From JANOMH01 sp031422295 (GTDB lineage: Bacteria > Pseudomonadota > Alphaproteobacteria > Rhodobacterales > Rhodobacteraceae), in assembly GCA_031422295.1 (NCBI GenBank), contig JANOQM010000018.1, positions 1 through 64,000 on the forward strand: 64,000 bases of DNA, in the 5' to 3' direction. Below are positions 33,836 through 43,364 of this stretch, piece after piece. Numbering within the stretch: position 1 is the stretch's first letter; the number at the start of each line of letters is the position of its first letter. The notes under the pieces are model-generated. The model was given only the letters and a program-made list of their open reading frames with translations. It was not told the origin of the DNA and made no database searches. A program made the translations under genes and the position numbers.

Positions 33836-34740
33836 CGGGCGGCCCCTGTTGCGGCCCCTGTGGCGGTCCCTGTGGCGGCGGCCATGCCATCACTAAACCC
33901 GATCACCGGTTTCCAGCCCAAGGCATGCAATCGCGCATTGCTATACCGGCACGGCATCATCCGGGCGCGCAGCACGGGGCGGCGCAACAGGCCGGGTTTG
34001 CCGGGAAAGGGGAGCAGGCCCAGCAGATCGAACAGCCGCCACGGCAGGGGCAGCACCAGCTTTGGCCAACCACCCCGCCGCAGTGCCGCGATATACCTTT
34101 GCGGGCCGGGCCGGTCATCATCCAGTATATTCAGCACGCCGGTGCCGGATTCTGCCGCCATGACCAACGCCACAGCCACATTTTCCACATGCGCCAAAGG
34201 CAGCTCCGGCCCGGTCCCCAACCGGATCAGCAGTGGCCCGATGGGTATACCCAGATGTGCATTCCACATTTGCCCCGGCCCCCAGACCGCCCCGACCCGG
34301 GCGATGCACAGCGGCAGGCCCGACGAGGCTGCTGCTGCCGCCTCTTGCCGCAGTTTGGCGCGGGTATAGGCGTCGCGCTGATCTGGCGTAGATTCCAGGG
34401 GGCTGTTTTCGTCGATCAGGCCGCCGGGGCGCACGTTGCCTGCATAAACCCCCATTGAACTGACCAGCACCAGTTTGGGTGGTTTGGCCCTGCTGGCCAT
34501 CGCGGCGATCAAACGCTGTGTCGCCAGACCTGTATCGCGGGCCTGTGTCGCATCGTCGCCGCGCAAAGAGGCGGCGCAATGGATCACGGCATCAACTCCG
34601 TTCAAATGCGGCACCAGGTCATCTACGGCCAAATCGGCTTGCGCCCGGACCAATCCACGGACGTCGTGACCACGGGTTTTTGCGGCCAGCACAACCGCTT
34701 GGCCCACATAACCGGCCGACCCAGTGACAAGCAGGGTCAT
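33832..34740 (-). CDS. NAD-dependent epimerase/dehydratase (extended SDR)
   Basis: A 302-residue extended SDR: LLVTGSAGYVGQAVV for the dinucleotide, the SSM block and YTRAK as the Tyr-Lys pair, then ARVGAVWGPGQMW. It probably modifies a nucleotide sugar for this cluster. ATG 34740 overlaps the upstream stop (ATGA) and was preferred over 34749. The C-terminus ends in a short Ala-Thr-Gly repeat (ATGTATGAATGAAR) coded by a 12-bp tandem repeat at 33838-33885, an odd tail beyond the normal fold. Confidence 0.85.
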   Translation of the reverse strand: MTLLVTGSAGYVGQAVVLAAKTRGHDVRGLVRAQADLAVDDLVPHLNGVDAVIHCAASLRGDDATQARDTGLATQRLIAAMASRAKPPKLVLVSSMGVYAGNVRPGGLIDENSPLESTPDQRDAYTRAKLRQEAAAAASSGLPLCIARVGAVWGPGQMWNAHLGIPIGPLLIRLGTGPELPLAHVENVAVALVMAAESGTGVLNILDDDRPGPQRYIAALRRGGWPKLVLPLPWRLFDLLGLLPFPGKPGLLRRPVLRARMMPCRYSNARLHALGWKPVIGFSDGMAAATGTATGAATGAAR

Positions 34741-35885
34741 CTGGCCCATGGCATCGGGTCCATCGGGTCGCAGCGGGTGTGCATCTGTTGTGCGCCGGTA
34801 TGTTCGCCGGCGGTCTGAATGGCCAAAGTCACCTCGTTCAGATGCAGCGCAAAATCGGCAGACAACCGGCAGGGCCGGTTTTCGGCAATGGCCGCCAGCA
34901 TTTCGACCGGACCCAGCGCAAAGTTCATTGACGCCGCGCCCCAGCGCCCAACCATCGGATGGGTCTGGCCCGCACCGGTGCCGAAACGAGCGCCGGGCAG
35001 GCGGACCTTGCGGGCAATCGGATGTTCAATCAACCGGCGGCGCAGCGTCAGGCGGGGCCGGTACTTTACCGCAGCGGCATTATCCCATGCCTTGTCCAGT
35101 TCCAGCACGCCGGTGTCACCCACTATCCTGATTTTGTGGTTATGCGGGGCCACGATCGAGCAGGTCAGCCGGGTCACCGGGCCGTTCTCAAAAAACAGCG
35201 TCGCCACGGACAGGTCCGGGGCGGCATTGGTCACGCCCAGTTTATCCGGGATCACTGCGGCACTGGCGGCCACGACCGTCCGCACCGTGCCAAACATCGC
35301 GATCAGCCAGCTAAGGTAATAGCCTGCATGTTCCAGCGTGCAGCCGACCCGAAATTCATCAACATAGGGCCAGGGTGCACCACTTTCGCTGAACCAGCGG
35401 CGCACCGGGGCTTGCGCGATGAAACCATCATCCAGTTCCGCATAAATCAGGCGCGGGATACCGGCCACGCCATGACGCACGGCATAGCCGAGGGTTTGTG
35501 CGGCCTGCCCCAGAACCGAACAGGGGGCCGAGGCCAGATGCAGCCCCTTGGCTGCGGCCAGGCAGTGCAATGCTGTAGCCTGGCCCATATCCATCGCCAG
35601 TGGTTTTTCGGAATAGACGTGAAAACCGGCCTCAAGACAGGCCAGATTGACGGCGAAATGCTGGTCCGGGTTGGTCAGGTTCAGGATGATTCCATCACGG
35701 GGCTGGACCGCAAACAGCGCCGTGAGGGACGCAAGTTCGGGTATTCCCCAATGGCTGCAAAACGCGCGCATGCGGGCTGGATCCCGGTCAAACGCGCCCA
35801 GAATGCGGACTTGCGGGAAGGTCTTGAAGGCCCGCAAATAGAGATCAGCGACAAAGCCGCAACCTACCAGAGTGACAGCCGTCAT
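34737..35885 (-). CDS. Gfo/Idh/MocA family oxidoreductase
   Basis: A 382-residue NAD(P)-dependent dehydrogenase of the Gfo/Idh/MocA fold, with VTLVGCGFVADLYLRAF at the nucleotide site, GFHVYSEKPLAM (the EKP motif) and the C-terminal alpha/beta domain including CTLEHAGYYLSWLIAMFG. It is the first gene of the minus-strand run that ends with the CpsD kinase. AGGTGG precedes ATG 35885. The substrate is probably a sugar or nucleotide sugar. Its oxidation could feed the SDR encoded next. Confidence 0.88.
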   Translation of the reverse strand: MTAVTLVGCGFVADLYLRAFKTFPQVRILGAFDRDPARMRAFCSHWGIPELASLTALFAVQPRDGIILNLTNPDQHFAVNLACLEAGFHVYSEKPLAMDMGQATALHCLAAAKGLHLASAPCSVLGQAAQTLGYAVRHGVAGIPRLIYAELDDGFIAQAPVRRWFSESGAPWPYVDEFRVGCTLEHAGYYLSWLIAMFGTVRTVVAASAAVIPDKLGVTNAAPDLSVATLFFENGPVTRLTCSIVAPHNHKIRIVGDTGVLELDKAWDNAAAVKYRPRLTLRRRLIEHPIARKVRLPGARFGTGAGQTHPMVGRWGAASMNFALGPVEMLAAIAENRPCRLSADFALHLNEVTLAIQTAGEHTGAQQMHTRCDPMDPMPWAR

Positions 35886-36056
35886 CGGTGCCACCTGTTT
35901 GTGCGATTTCCTTGCCTCATTGTTCTTACTTCGCCCTTAACCCAATGGCTTTATGTCATCATACAAGCGTGGCAACAGTTTGTCGCTGATCGATCTCTTT
36001 TGCGAAACGTCAGACTAGGGCATATGCTGACTTCAGGGTGAAGAAACGGGTGATCG

Positions 36057-36830
36057 GTGCATTTTTTCGTCGGGGGGCAGCCAATTACAGTCAACATGAC
36101 CAGCCTTGCCGGGCTGGAAGTAGAAGTATTGCGGCTGCTCGGCACTGGCAGGGGTTTTGCATTAGCCACCTTGAATCTGGATCATTTGGCTAAATTATCG
36201 ACCGATCCGGGGTTTTGTGCGGCCTATGCCGCGCATGACCTGATCACGGCAGATGGCAATCCGATTGTCTGGATGGCGCGGTTGGGTCGCAAGAAAGTGG
36301 ATTTGTTGCCCGGGTCCGACCTGATTCTGCCTTTGACCCGTGTGGCCCTGAAGGCCGGGGTGCCGGTGGGGTTGATCGGTAGCACAGAACGCAGTCTTGG
36401 CCGGGCCGCAGATGCCATTCGCAAGGCGGTGCCGGGGGTGCAGATCGCTGCCCGGATCGCGCCGCCAATGGGGTTTGACCCCACATCAGCCGCAGCTGAT
36501 GCCCTGCTTGACCAGCTTCAGGCGCAGGGGGTCAGGCTTTGCTTTCTTGCTCTGGGTGCGCCAAAACAGGAAATTCTTGCGGCTAAGGGCCGTCAGCTGA
36601 CCCCGGATATCGGATTTGCGAGCATCGGGGCCGGGCTGGATTTCTTGGCCGGTTCCCAGACCCGTGCGCCGCTTTGGGTGCGCCGCGCGGCGTTGGAATG
36701 GCTGTGGCGGATGTTGTCCAGCCCGCGCCGGATGTCGGGCCGCTATGTCCGGGCCGCACTGGTGCTGCCGGGGCATATTATCGCGTCGATCCGGCAAGGG
36801 CGCGATCCGGCCCATAAGATTTTGTCCTAG
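36057..36830 (+). CDS. WecG/TagA/CpsF family glycosyltransferase (GT26)
   Basis: A 257-residue GT26 enzyme: FALATLNLDHLAKLSTDPGF, the catalytic-site block LITADGNPIVW, PLTRVALKAGVPVGLIGST, FLALGAPKQE and IGAGLDFLAGSQTRAP. Members attach N-acetylmannosamine or related sugars to lipid-linked primers. A basic, hydrophobic C-terminus (WLWRMLSSPRRMSGRYVRAA) fits membrane association. The start is GTG 36057. It is the only plus-strand gene of the cluster and lies opposite the SDR that follows, with a 4-nt convergent overlap. Confidence 0.9.
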   Translation: MHFFVGGQPITVNMTSLAGLEVEVLRLLGTGRGFALATLNLDHLAKLSTDPGFCAAYAAHDLITADGNPIVWMARLGRKKVDLLPGSDLILPLTRVALKAGVPVGLIGSTERSLGRAADAIRKAVPGVQIAARIAPPMGFDPTSAAADALLDQLQAQGVRLCFLALGAPKQEILAAKGRQLTPDIGFASIGAGLDFLAGSQTRAPLWVRRAALEWLWRMLSSPRRMSGRYVRAALVLPGHIIASIRQGRDPAHKILS

Positions 36831-37585
36831 TCAGAACTATGCCCAGTCAGCCGCCGCGATTTGGCGCGGGGGCGCAGTAACACCCGGTCCTTGATCCTGC
36901 CTTTTAGTGACCGGGGGGGCAACAGTTCTGCATCGCGTTCAAATAGTGTTCCGGTCAGGCTGGAATCGTGCCACATCGCCAGTTCAGCCCCCCACCGGGC
37001 TGCTATGGCAGGGTCGAGCCCCTGCGGCAGGCCCATGCCGGTATCCAGCATTCCGGGCATCCAGTCATTGATCACAATCCCCGGAAACCGGTCCGCCAGA
37101 TCGGCCACCAGCGCCCGGCTGTAAATCCGCGCGGCCCCCTTTGAGGTTGCATAGGCAGCGCTGGCCGGAATGGGCGCAACATCGGCAAAGGTTGACACGT
37201 TCAAGATCCGGCCATGCCCGGTCAGGATCATCTGGCGCAAGGCTGCATCAGTGCAGGCAATCACCCCACCCAGATTGATCGCAATTGTCTGCATCAGGCT
37301 GATGGGGGTTTCGTCCAATATATCCCGACGCGGATAGACGGCGGCATTATTGATCAGGATTGTCACTGGTTCGGGCAATGCTGCAAAGGCTGTGGCGACC
37401 GCCGCTGCATCGGCCACATCGACCATGACGGGTATGAAACCCGCACCTGCGATGCGTCCGGTTTCCTGCAACGCCTCTAACCGGCGGCCAAATCCGGCAA
37501 CGGGCAGGCCCCGGCGTACCAGTTCTACGGCCAAGGCCCGACCCAAGCCGCTGCCTGCCCCGGTAACAACGGCAAATCCGGTCAT
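36827..37585 (-). CDS. Short-chain dehydrogenase/reductase
   Basis: A 252-residue classical SDR: TGAGSGLGRALAVEL at the cofactor site, NNAAV, Ser in LNVSTFAD and YATSKGAARIYSRAL with the catalytic Tyr-Lys. A basic C-terminal extension (RIKDRVLLRPRAKSRRL) follows the fold. ATG 37585 overlaps the GMC gene stop. Grouping with a GMC oxidoreductase suggests sequential alcohol/ketone chemistry on a sugar or lipid. Confidence 0.87.
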   Translation of the reverse strand: MTGFAVVTGAGSGLGRALAVELVRRGLPVAGFGRRLEALQETGRIAGAGFIPVMVDVADAAAVATAFAALPEPVTILINNAAVYPRRDILDETPISLMQTIAINLGGVIACTDAALRQMILTGHGRILNVSTFADVAPIPASAAYATSKGAARIYSRALVADLADRFPGIVINDWMPGMLDTGMGLPQGLDPAIAARWGAELAMWHDSSLTGTLFERDAELLPPRSLKGRIKDRVLLRPRAKSRRLTGHSSD

Positions 37586-39114
37586 GGCTGTGCCCCGATC
37601 CGGTCCGCCACACGCAGCGCATTGGCCGCAATCGTCAGGCTGGGGTTTACCCCCATTGCGGTGGGAAAGAAGGACGCATCCACCACCCACAGATTATCCA
37701 CCTCATGCGCGCGGCAATCCGGGTTCAGCACGGATGTCGCGGGGTCGCTGCCAAAGCGCACCGTGCCGCAGGGATGGCCGAAGTTCAATTCGGGTGAGGC
37801 GGTCAGAAACAGCGGGCGCAACCCCTTGAACGCGCCCCGGATCAGGTGGCGAAATTGTTTGCGCCGGGCCAAAAGTTCGGGGTGCAAATTGTAGCTGAAA
37901 TTGATCCGACCGGGGGCAGCGGGGTCAAACATCACCCGGTTGTCGGGATAGGGCAAATCTTCCATCAGGCCAACGAACACCTTGGCATTGCCCAGTATTT
38001 TGGCCCCGATCAGCGCCGGGATCCGGACCAGTCCGGCCAAAGCGCGAAAGCGGGATCGTTCGACCACAGCCCGCAGATAATGGGTAATTTCGGCGTAGGA
38101 CGCATCAATCCCCATCGCTTGCACCATGCCAAACCGCTGTCCATTGATATGATACAGATCGCGCAGACCTACGGCTTTGGACGGCCCGGCAAACTGCTTG
38201 CCCGGCCAGATCGCAAACATTTCGTTCAGATGAAACATCAGGTTGCGGCCCACAAGTCCCGATCCATTGGCGCAACCTTGCGGCCATGCGGCAGACCGAG
38301 AGGCCAGCAATATGCGCGGCGACCCGAACGCCCCCGCCGCCAGAACAACGCGTTTGCCACGCAGGATGATAGGGTTCCCACGATGCAGCGCCTCGATATG
38401 GGTGATCTGCCGGGCCGTCCCCCGCAGCGCCGTCACTTCGCACCGGTCCAGCAGCATCGCCCGCCCCGTCGCCAGCGCCGGGTCCACCCCGGCAGACCGG
38501 CCATCCATTTTGCACGGACGCGGGCATTTGCGGCCAAAGCAGGACGCACAGCCGGGCAGATGCCGCACAGCGGCGTGCAACTGGTAGGGATTCAGGCCGG
38601 ATGCGACCAGCCGCTGCAATATCGCCGCATCGCCAGCCTCAAGCGGCGGTGGCGGGGCCAGATTTGCCGGGGTCGGTGCCAAAGGATCAGCGCCGCCAGA
38701 CACATGATACATCGCCTCGGCGGCATCAAAATACGGGCGCATCGCGGCGTCCGTGACTGGCCAGCCGCCGATCGGATGTGGTTTGTCGGCGCTGTGATCC
38801 AGATCATGCGGGGCGGGGCGTTCCAGCGTAGCTGCATAAAACACCGACGTTCCACCCACACCACTGCCCAACGGGGCGAAAAACTGCCGGGGCTGCCCGT
38901 CGATCTGGGCCTGCACCGGGTCGGGCCAAAAGCCGCGCACATTGCGTGCCACAGGGTCGGTCAGGCCCGGGTTCAGGGCGGTTTGTTCGGTCCTTGGGCC
39001 ATCCGGGCCCTGTTCGACAAACAGCACCGACAAACCCTGTTCGGCCAGACTGCGCCCTATGGTGCCACCGCCGATCCCGGTGCCGATAACAATCACATCC
39101 CAGTCGCGGTCCAT
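37582..39114 (-). CDS. GMC-family FAD oxidoreductase
   Basis: A 510-residue flavoprotein with DVIVIGTGIGGGTIGRSLAE for FAD, the GMC block PLGSGVGGTSVFYAATLERP, VVLAAGAFGSPRILL and the C-terminal VVDASFFPTAMGVNPSLTIA that lines the active site. A Cys-rich stretch (CASCFGRKCPRPCKMDG) lies mid-protein, seen in some sugar or steroid dehydrogenases of this type. The family oxidises alcohols. ATG 39114 shares one base with the upstream stop (TGATG). Confidence 0.88.
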   Translation of the reverse strand: MDRDWDVIVIGTGIGGGTIGRSLAEQGLSVLFVEQGPDGPRTEQTALNPGLTDPVARNVRGFWPDPVQAQIDGQPRQFFAPLGSGVGGTSVFYAATLERPAPHDLDHSADKPHPIGGWPVTDAAMRPYFDAAEAMYHVSGGADPLAPTPANLAPPPPLEAGDAAILQRLVASGLNPYQLHAAVRHLPGCASCFGRKCPRPCKMDGRSAGVDPALATGRAMLLDRCEVTALRGTARQITHIEALHRGNPIILRGKRVVLAAGAFGSPRILLASRSAAWPQGCANGSGLVGRNLMFHLNEMFAIWPGKQFAGPSKAVGLRDLYHINGQRFGMVQAMGIDASYAEITHYLRAVVERSRFRALAGLVRIPALIGAKILGNAKVFVGLMEDLPYPDNRVMFDPAAPGRINFSYNLHPELLARRKQFRHLIRGAFKGLRPLFLTASPELNFGHPCGTVRFGSDPATSVLNPDCRAHEVDNLWVVDASFFPTAMGVNPSLTIAANALRVADRIGAQP

Positions 39115-41063
39115 CACTCCGCGCCCAGCAAGACCGGCAAGAACAGCCCGCGCAGGGCCAGAGCCCCGGCATTATTCAGATGGTTATTGTCAAAATACAG
39201 CGACCGGCCCTCTTGCATGACGGAACAGATATCTGTGCATAAAGCAGGCCAGGTGTCGATCAGGTCAATGCGGCCTTCGGCGGCCAACCGGGTTAACGGG
39301 GCCTCAGCCTGCACGACGCGGGCCGCCAAAACCTCTTGTTGCACCACGAAACGGGCGGATGCATCGATCTGGGTCATCTGACCCAAGGCAAGACCACGCG
39401 CCAAAGCGCGGGAATCATACTGCGGGATTTCGGGCACTTGGCGCAAAACCGCGATCCGATCAAAGGACAGGGCCAGTTCTGCCACTGTTGTATCCCATGC
39501 AGACGCATAGAGGGCGGCCTGTGTCGGTTCGGCCAAATCCGACCCGGGGGCCGGGGCCAGCATGATCTGATTGGCCTGATCCAGCCCCGTGCCGGTCCCT
39601 TCGGCATAATAGGTCCAACGCCCGACCAATAGCACGCGGTCAATGCCGATCATTTGCGGCAGCGCCAAGCGCAGGGTTTCTGTATCGGTGGCACAGTCCA
39701 GATTTTCGGCAGGCGTGGCCGCAGTTTCGGCCTTGGTCAGGCCAAACAGCGGCGGGCAGCCGGCATGCCAGATGATCATCCCCGGCACCTGTGCCTCCTC
39801 GGCGGCCAGTGCCAAGCCGTCCATAAAGGCGCGCAAATGGCTGTCCCCCCAGACCAGCACCCGCGGCGGGCCTTCGGGCCCGATTGCACAGGTTTCGACC
39901 CCGGCCAGCGGGCCATCGGTGGCGGTGGAACAACGGCTCCAATCCTGCAGGAAATCGGCAGAGGCATCGATATGCGGGCGGGCGAGGGGGCCAAACCGGC
40001 CCGGTGCGCCGTCAGTTTTATAGGCCGATGCGCCAACACCCAACACCAATAGCGCGGATACCCCGGCACCCGCCAGCAACCACCGGTTTGGCAGCAATGT
40101 CACCCGCCGGGCGGGATGTTCGATCAGCGCCCAACTGATCAGCGCCAGCAGGAATGCCAAAGCCAGCCACAAGGCCGCCTCGGGCGCGCCTCCATAAGCC
40201 CCGCGCCAATAGGTCGACAGGGTCAGCACCGGCCAATGCCAAAGATACAGCGAATAGGAGATCAGCCCGACAAAAACCGGCGCAGGCGACCCCAGCACCC
40301 GGTTGACCGGATTGCGGTCTGCCCCATTCAGCAGGATCAGGATTGCGCCCGTGACGGGTAAAATCACCGGCCAGCCCGGAAACCCCGGCCCCGGCTGGAT
40401 CAGCAGGGCCGACGCTGACAGCATTGCCAGCCCGATCCACGACAAGGTCGGATGCACCGTCCAGCGGGATTTAACCTCGTATCCCCAGATCGCCAGCAAA
40501 ACGCCCGACAGCATTTCCCATGCACGGAACGGGAACAGATAGAATGTTGCGGTCGGTAAATGCGGGGTGAGTGTCACCGAGGCCAGCAGGGACCCGGCCC
40601 ACAACAGGACCAAGGCGCCCAGCATCAAACGCTTGTTACGGCGCAATAAAATGAGGGCCAGAGGCAGGCACAGGTAAAACTGTTCCTCGACTGACAGGGA
40701 CCATGTATGCAGCAGAACTTTGGTCGCCTCGCCGGTGTCAAAATACCCGGCACCCCGGTAGAACAACACGTTGGACAGCCAGACAGTGGCCGCAATCAGT
40801 TGTTTGCCAAAATCCCGAAACTCGAATGGCAGCAGGATTATCGTGGCAAACAGCGTCGTAACGATGGCCATGGTGAAAAATGCCGGGGCAAGCCTGCGGA
40901 TGCGGCGCAAATAGAACCGGCCCAGTGACAGCCGACCGGTTTGCGCCAGTTCGGCCCACAGGATGCCGCCGATCAGAAAGCCGGAGATGACGAAAAAGAT
41001 ATCAACCCCGACAAATCCACCGGTCAGATAGGGCAGGCCGAAATGGTAAAGAACGACTGCCAA
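39114..41063 (-). CDS. OafA/YrhL-type acyltransferase with C-terminal SGNH domain
   Basis: The 649 residues from TTG 41063 hold an acyltransferase-3 membrane domain (VGVDIFFVISGFLIGGILW, RRIRRLAPAFF, HTWSLSVEEQFYL) of about ten helices, then an SGNH hydrolase-like domain (VLVWGDSHLRAFMDGL, and FDNNHLNNAGA with the Asp/His). Such proteins O-acetylate surface polysaccharides. The conserved start of the family (YRPEIDGLRAVAVL) continues in frame upstream to about 41117, and the frame is open to 41180 but has no ATG, GTG or TTG there. The true start is therefore unresolved. Confidence 0.82.
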   Translation of the reverse strand: MAVVLYHFGLPYLTGGFVGVDIFFVISGFLIGGILWAELAQTGRLSLGRFYLRRIRRLAPAFFTMAIVTTLFATIILLPFEFRDFGKQLIAATVWLSNVLFYRGAGYFDTGEATKVLLHTWSLSVEEQFYLCLPLALILLRRNKRLMLGALVLLWAGSLLASVTLTPHLPTATFYLFPFRAWEMLSGVLLAIWGYEVKSRWTVHPTLSWIGLAMLSASALLIQPGPGFPGWPVILPVTGAILILLNGADRNPVNRVLGSPAPVFVGLISYSLYLWHWPVLTLSTYWRGAYGGAPEAALWLALAFLLALISWALIEHPARRVTLLPNRWLLAGAGVSALLVLGVGASAYKTDGAPGRFGPLARPHIDASADFLQDWSRCSTATDGPLAGVETCAIGPEGPPRVLVWGDSHLRAFMDGLALAAEEAQVPGMIIWHAGCPPLFGLTKAETAATPAENLDCATDTETLRLALPQMIGIDRVLLVGRWTYYAEGTGTGLDQANQIMLAPAPGSDLAEPTQAALYASAWDTTVAELALSFDRIAVLRQVPEIPQYDSRALARGLALGQMTQIDASARFVVQQEVLAARVVQAEAPLTRLAAEGRIDLIDTWPALCTDICSVMQEGRSLYFDNNHLNNAGALALRGLFLPVLLGAE

Positions 41064-41254
41064 AACGGCAACGGCCCGCAGCCCGTCAATTTCGGGGCGG
41101 TAGGCCGGATGCGTGTCGGGATGCGTGGGCTTGGGCGGGGTCGGGTGAATGATGGGCCTGCAAAGTGCGAATCGGTGTGTTCAAGATGCGTTGAAAATGC
41201 GTCAAAAATCGGGCAATCGGGCGTAATCCCGGGATTGAATTGCCCGGTCCGGAC

Positions 41255-43249
41255 CTATTTTAATCCCAAAGCCCATTTGCGCCCATCGTGAAACGCCAAT
41301 GCGGCCATGCGCGGTGCGGCCTGATCGCCCAAGGTCGCATGGTTTACGCCCATGGCGGTCAGCGCCAAAGGCAGGGTTTCATCGGCGCGGTTCGCCGTCG
41401 CCAGTACCAGATCATCGGCCAGGGTCCGGGTCACGGCCCCGGTAAGAAGGTCCAGTACCTCGGCCCCGCCGCCATTGCCCAACCATTCCTGCACTGCACT
41501 TTCGACCACAAACCGCACGCCCAGTGCGGCCAGTTTACGCCGCAACGGGACATCAGCCGCCGCGCGTTGCAATTCCTTGCCGACCATCGGGTCTGGCGTA
41601 ACGATTGTCACGTCATGCCCCTGTTCGGCCAGCCACCATGCGGTTCCGGTGCCGCGCCAGTTGCCCCCTTCATCCACCACAATCACCCGTTTTCCGGGCC
41701 GGGCCAGACGGTTTAGGATATCCTCGGGCGACCATACCCGGCCCCGTTCCATACCGGGTAACGCGGGCAAATGGGTCATGGCGCGTTGAAACCCCAAGGG
41801 GTCCGGCAGCGATCCCGTGGCAAGGGCCACATGATCGGCACCAAATGCTGCAATCTCGGCGGCGTCCAGATAGGTATTCAGCCGTACATCGACCCCAAGT
41901 TGCGACAATTGCCGGTCATACCAGCCCAGCAATTCGGTAATCTGGCCGCGCCGGGGCTGTAATCCGGCCAACCGGAATTGCCCGCCAAGGGCAGGTCCAG
42001 CCTCGGCCAAGGTCACGCTAAAGCCCCGTTCCGCCGCTGCGCGTGCCGCCTCAAGCCCCGCCGGGCCACCGCCGACCACCAGCACTGCGCCACCAACGCC
42101 GGGGCTGAACCGATCGCCGCCCCATTCCCATTCGCGCCCGGCGCTTGGGTTGATCAGGCAGGAAATCCAGTAATCCCGCGACCGGCGGCCCCAGCACATC
42201 TGATTGCAGGAAATGCAGGCCCGAATGTCCTGTGCCCGTCCACCGTGGGCTTTGTTCACCAAATGCGGATCGGCAATCTGCCCGCGCACGATGCTGACCA
42301 GATCGGCCTGGCCGGCACCCAGCACTGTTTCGGCGTTGTCGGGGGTGCGGATATGGCTTTCAGCAATGACAACCGCATGGCGGACCACGCCTTTCAACAC
42401 TTCTGCCAGATCGACGCCTAGTTTTTCGGGGTATAAAAACGTCGGCATCAGTTTGTAGAAATCGAAGTATGACCCGGACCCGCAGGTTACATAATCCATC
42501 GCCCGTTCGGCGTCATGCAGGGCGATCACTTCGGCCAGCGCCGCGCGGCCCAAGGCGGCGGGCACGTCGGGTTCGTCGTTCACTGCCAGCCCGATGATGA
42601 AATCATCGCCACAGGCCCGCCGGATTGCCTGCATCGTCTCGCGGCTGAACCTTGTGCGGTTTTCCAGCGACCCGCCCCAACGGTCGATGCGCTGGTTGTT
42701 GAATGGCGTCCAGAACTGATCGGGCAGGGCATTATACGCAGCCCAGAATTCCACCCCGTCAAAGCCTGCATCGCGGCAACGCCTCGCGGCCAGTACATAA
42801 CCCCCCATCGTTTGTTCGATTTCCGCCTCGGTCATCGCATGTGATCCGTCGCTGTCGTGATAGGACGGGCCGCCCGACGGCGACCAGTGCGGGTGCCAGG
42901 AATTGTCAGAATCGCCATGCGCACCAATGTGATACAGCTGTTGCACGATCACTGCCCCCTCGGCCTTGACGGCGTCAGTCAGCTTGCGAAAGGCGGGGAT
43001 CACCGCATCGTCAGAGTGGCTGAAATTACCCCGCGTCAGCACGGCGGCGGGGTGAACCGGGATGGGTTCAACCACAATCATCGCGGCCCCACCCAAGGCG
43101 CGTTCGCGGTAATACCCAATGTGTTGCGGCCCCGGTAGGCCATTCTGGGCCATATTGGCAGTATGCGCGCCGAACACGATGCGATTGCGCAGGGTCTTGT
43201 GGCGCAGCTGTAGGGGCGCGAAAATATGGGGGTATCGGGACTCGGGCAT
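41255..43249 (-). CDS. NADH:flavin oxidoreductase, trimethylamine-dehydrogenase/2,4-dienoyl-CoA reductase type
   Basis: A 664-residue two-part enzyme. An N-terminal FMN TIM barrel has FAPLQLRHKTLRNRIVFGAH, QLYHIGAHG and NQRIDRWGGSLENRTRFSRE. It is followed by the 4Fe-4S cluster (RACISCNQMCW plus later Cys) and a C-terminal FAD/NAD-like domain (VLVVGGGPAGLEAARAAAER). Relatives demethylate amines such as dimethylglycine or N-methylproline. ATG 43249 has GAGG at a usable distance; 43252 is also possible. A palindromic operator (43289-43323) lies directly upstream, shared with the divergent TetR gene. Confidence 0.88.
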   Translation of the reverse strand: MPESRYPHIFAPLQLRHKTLRNRIVFGAHTANMAQNGLPGPQHIGYYRERALGGAAMIVVEPIPVHPAAVLTRGNFSHSDDAVIPAFRKLTDAVKAEGAVIVQQLYHIGAHGDSDNSWHPHWSPSGGPSYHDSDGSHAMTEAEIEQTMGGYVLAARRCRDAGFDGVEFWAAYNALPDQFWTPFNNQRIDRWGGSLENRTRFSRETMQAIRRACGDDFIIGLAVNDEPDVPAALGRAALAEVIALHDAERAMDYVTCGSGSYFDFYKLMPTFLYPEKLGVDLAEVLKGVVRHAVVIAESHIRTPDNAETVLGAGQADLVSIVRGQIADPHLVNKAHGGRAQDIRACISCNQMCWGRRSRDYWISCLINPSAGREWEWGGDRFSPGVGGAVLVVGGGPAGLEAARAAAERGFSVTLAEAGPALGGQFRLAGLQPRRGQITELLGWYDRQLSQLGVDVRLNTYLDAAEIAAFGADHVALATGSLPDPLGFQRAMTHLPALPGMERGRVWSPEDILNRLARPGKRVIVVDEGGNWRGTGTAWWLAEQGHDVTIVTPDPMVGKELQRAAADVPLRRKLAALGVRFVVESAVQEWLGNGGGAEVLDLLTGAVTRTLADDLVLATANRADETLPLALTAMGVNHATLGDQAAPRMAALAFHDGRKWALGLK

Positions 43250-43288
43250 CATAACCTCGGGGTTGCCGATCCAGACAGCACTAGAAAA

Positions 43289-43323
43289 CGACACTGGTGT
43301 CAAGTTTTATGACAGGTGTGTCG
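43289..43323. promoter_or_regulatory. Palindromic operator A, probably for the adjacent TetR regulator
   Basis: A 35-bp near-palindrome with outer arms CGACAC...GTGTCG and inner arms TGTCA-N7-TGACA. It lies between the divergent oxidoreductase and TetR genes. A 26-of-35 match occurs at 46146-46180. On the minus strand a TTGACA -35-like hexamer lies inside it. Confidence 0.75.
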
Positions 43324-43364
43324 ATCCGATTGAACCGAGTGTCGGAACCTGATACCGCAAGATC

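Noticed and set aside
34959..36041. 360-codon plus-strand frame
   Set aside because: It is a shadow of the Gfo/Idh/MocA gene on the other strand and crosses its promoter region.
37846..39381. 511-codon plus-strand frame
   Set aside because: It lies opposite the GMC oxidoreductase with its FAD motifs; the antisense product has no domain and many Arg/Gln typical of shadow frames.
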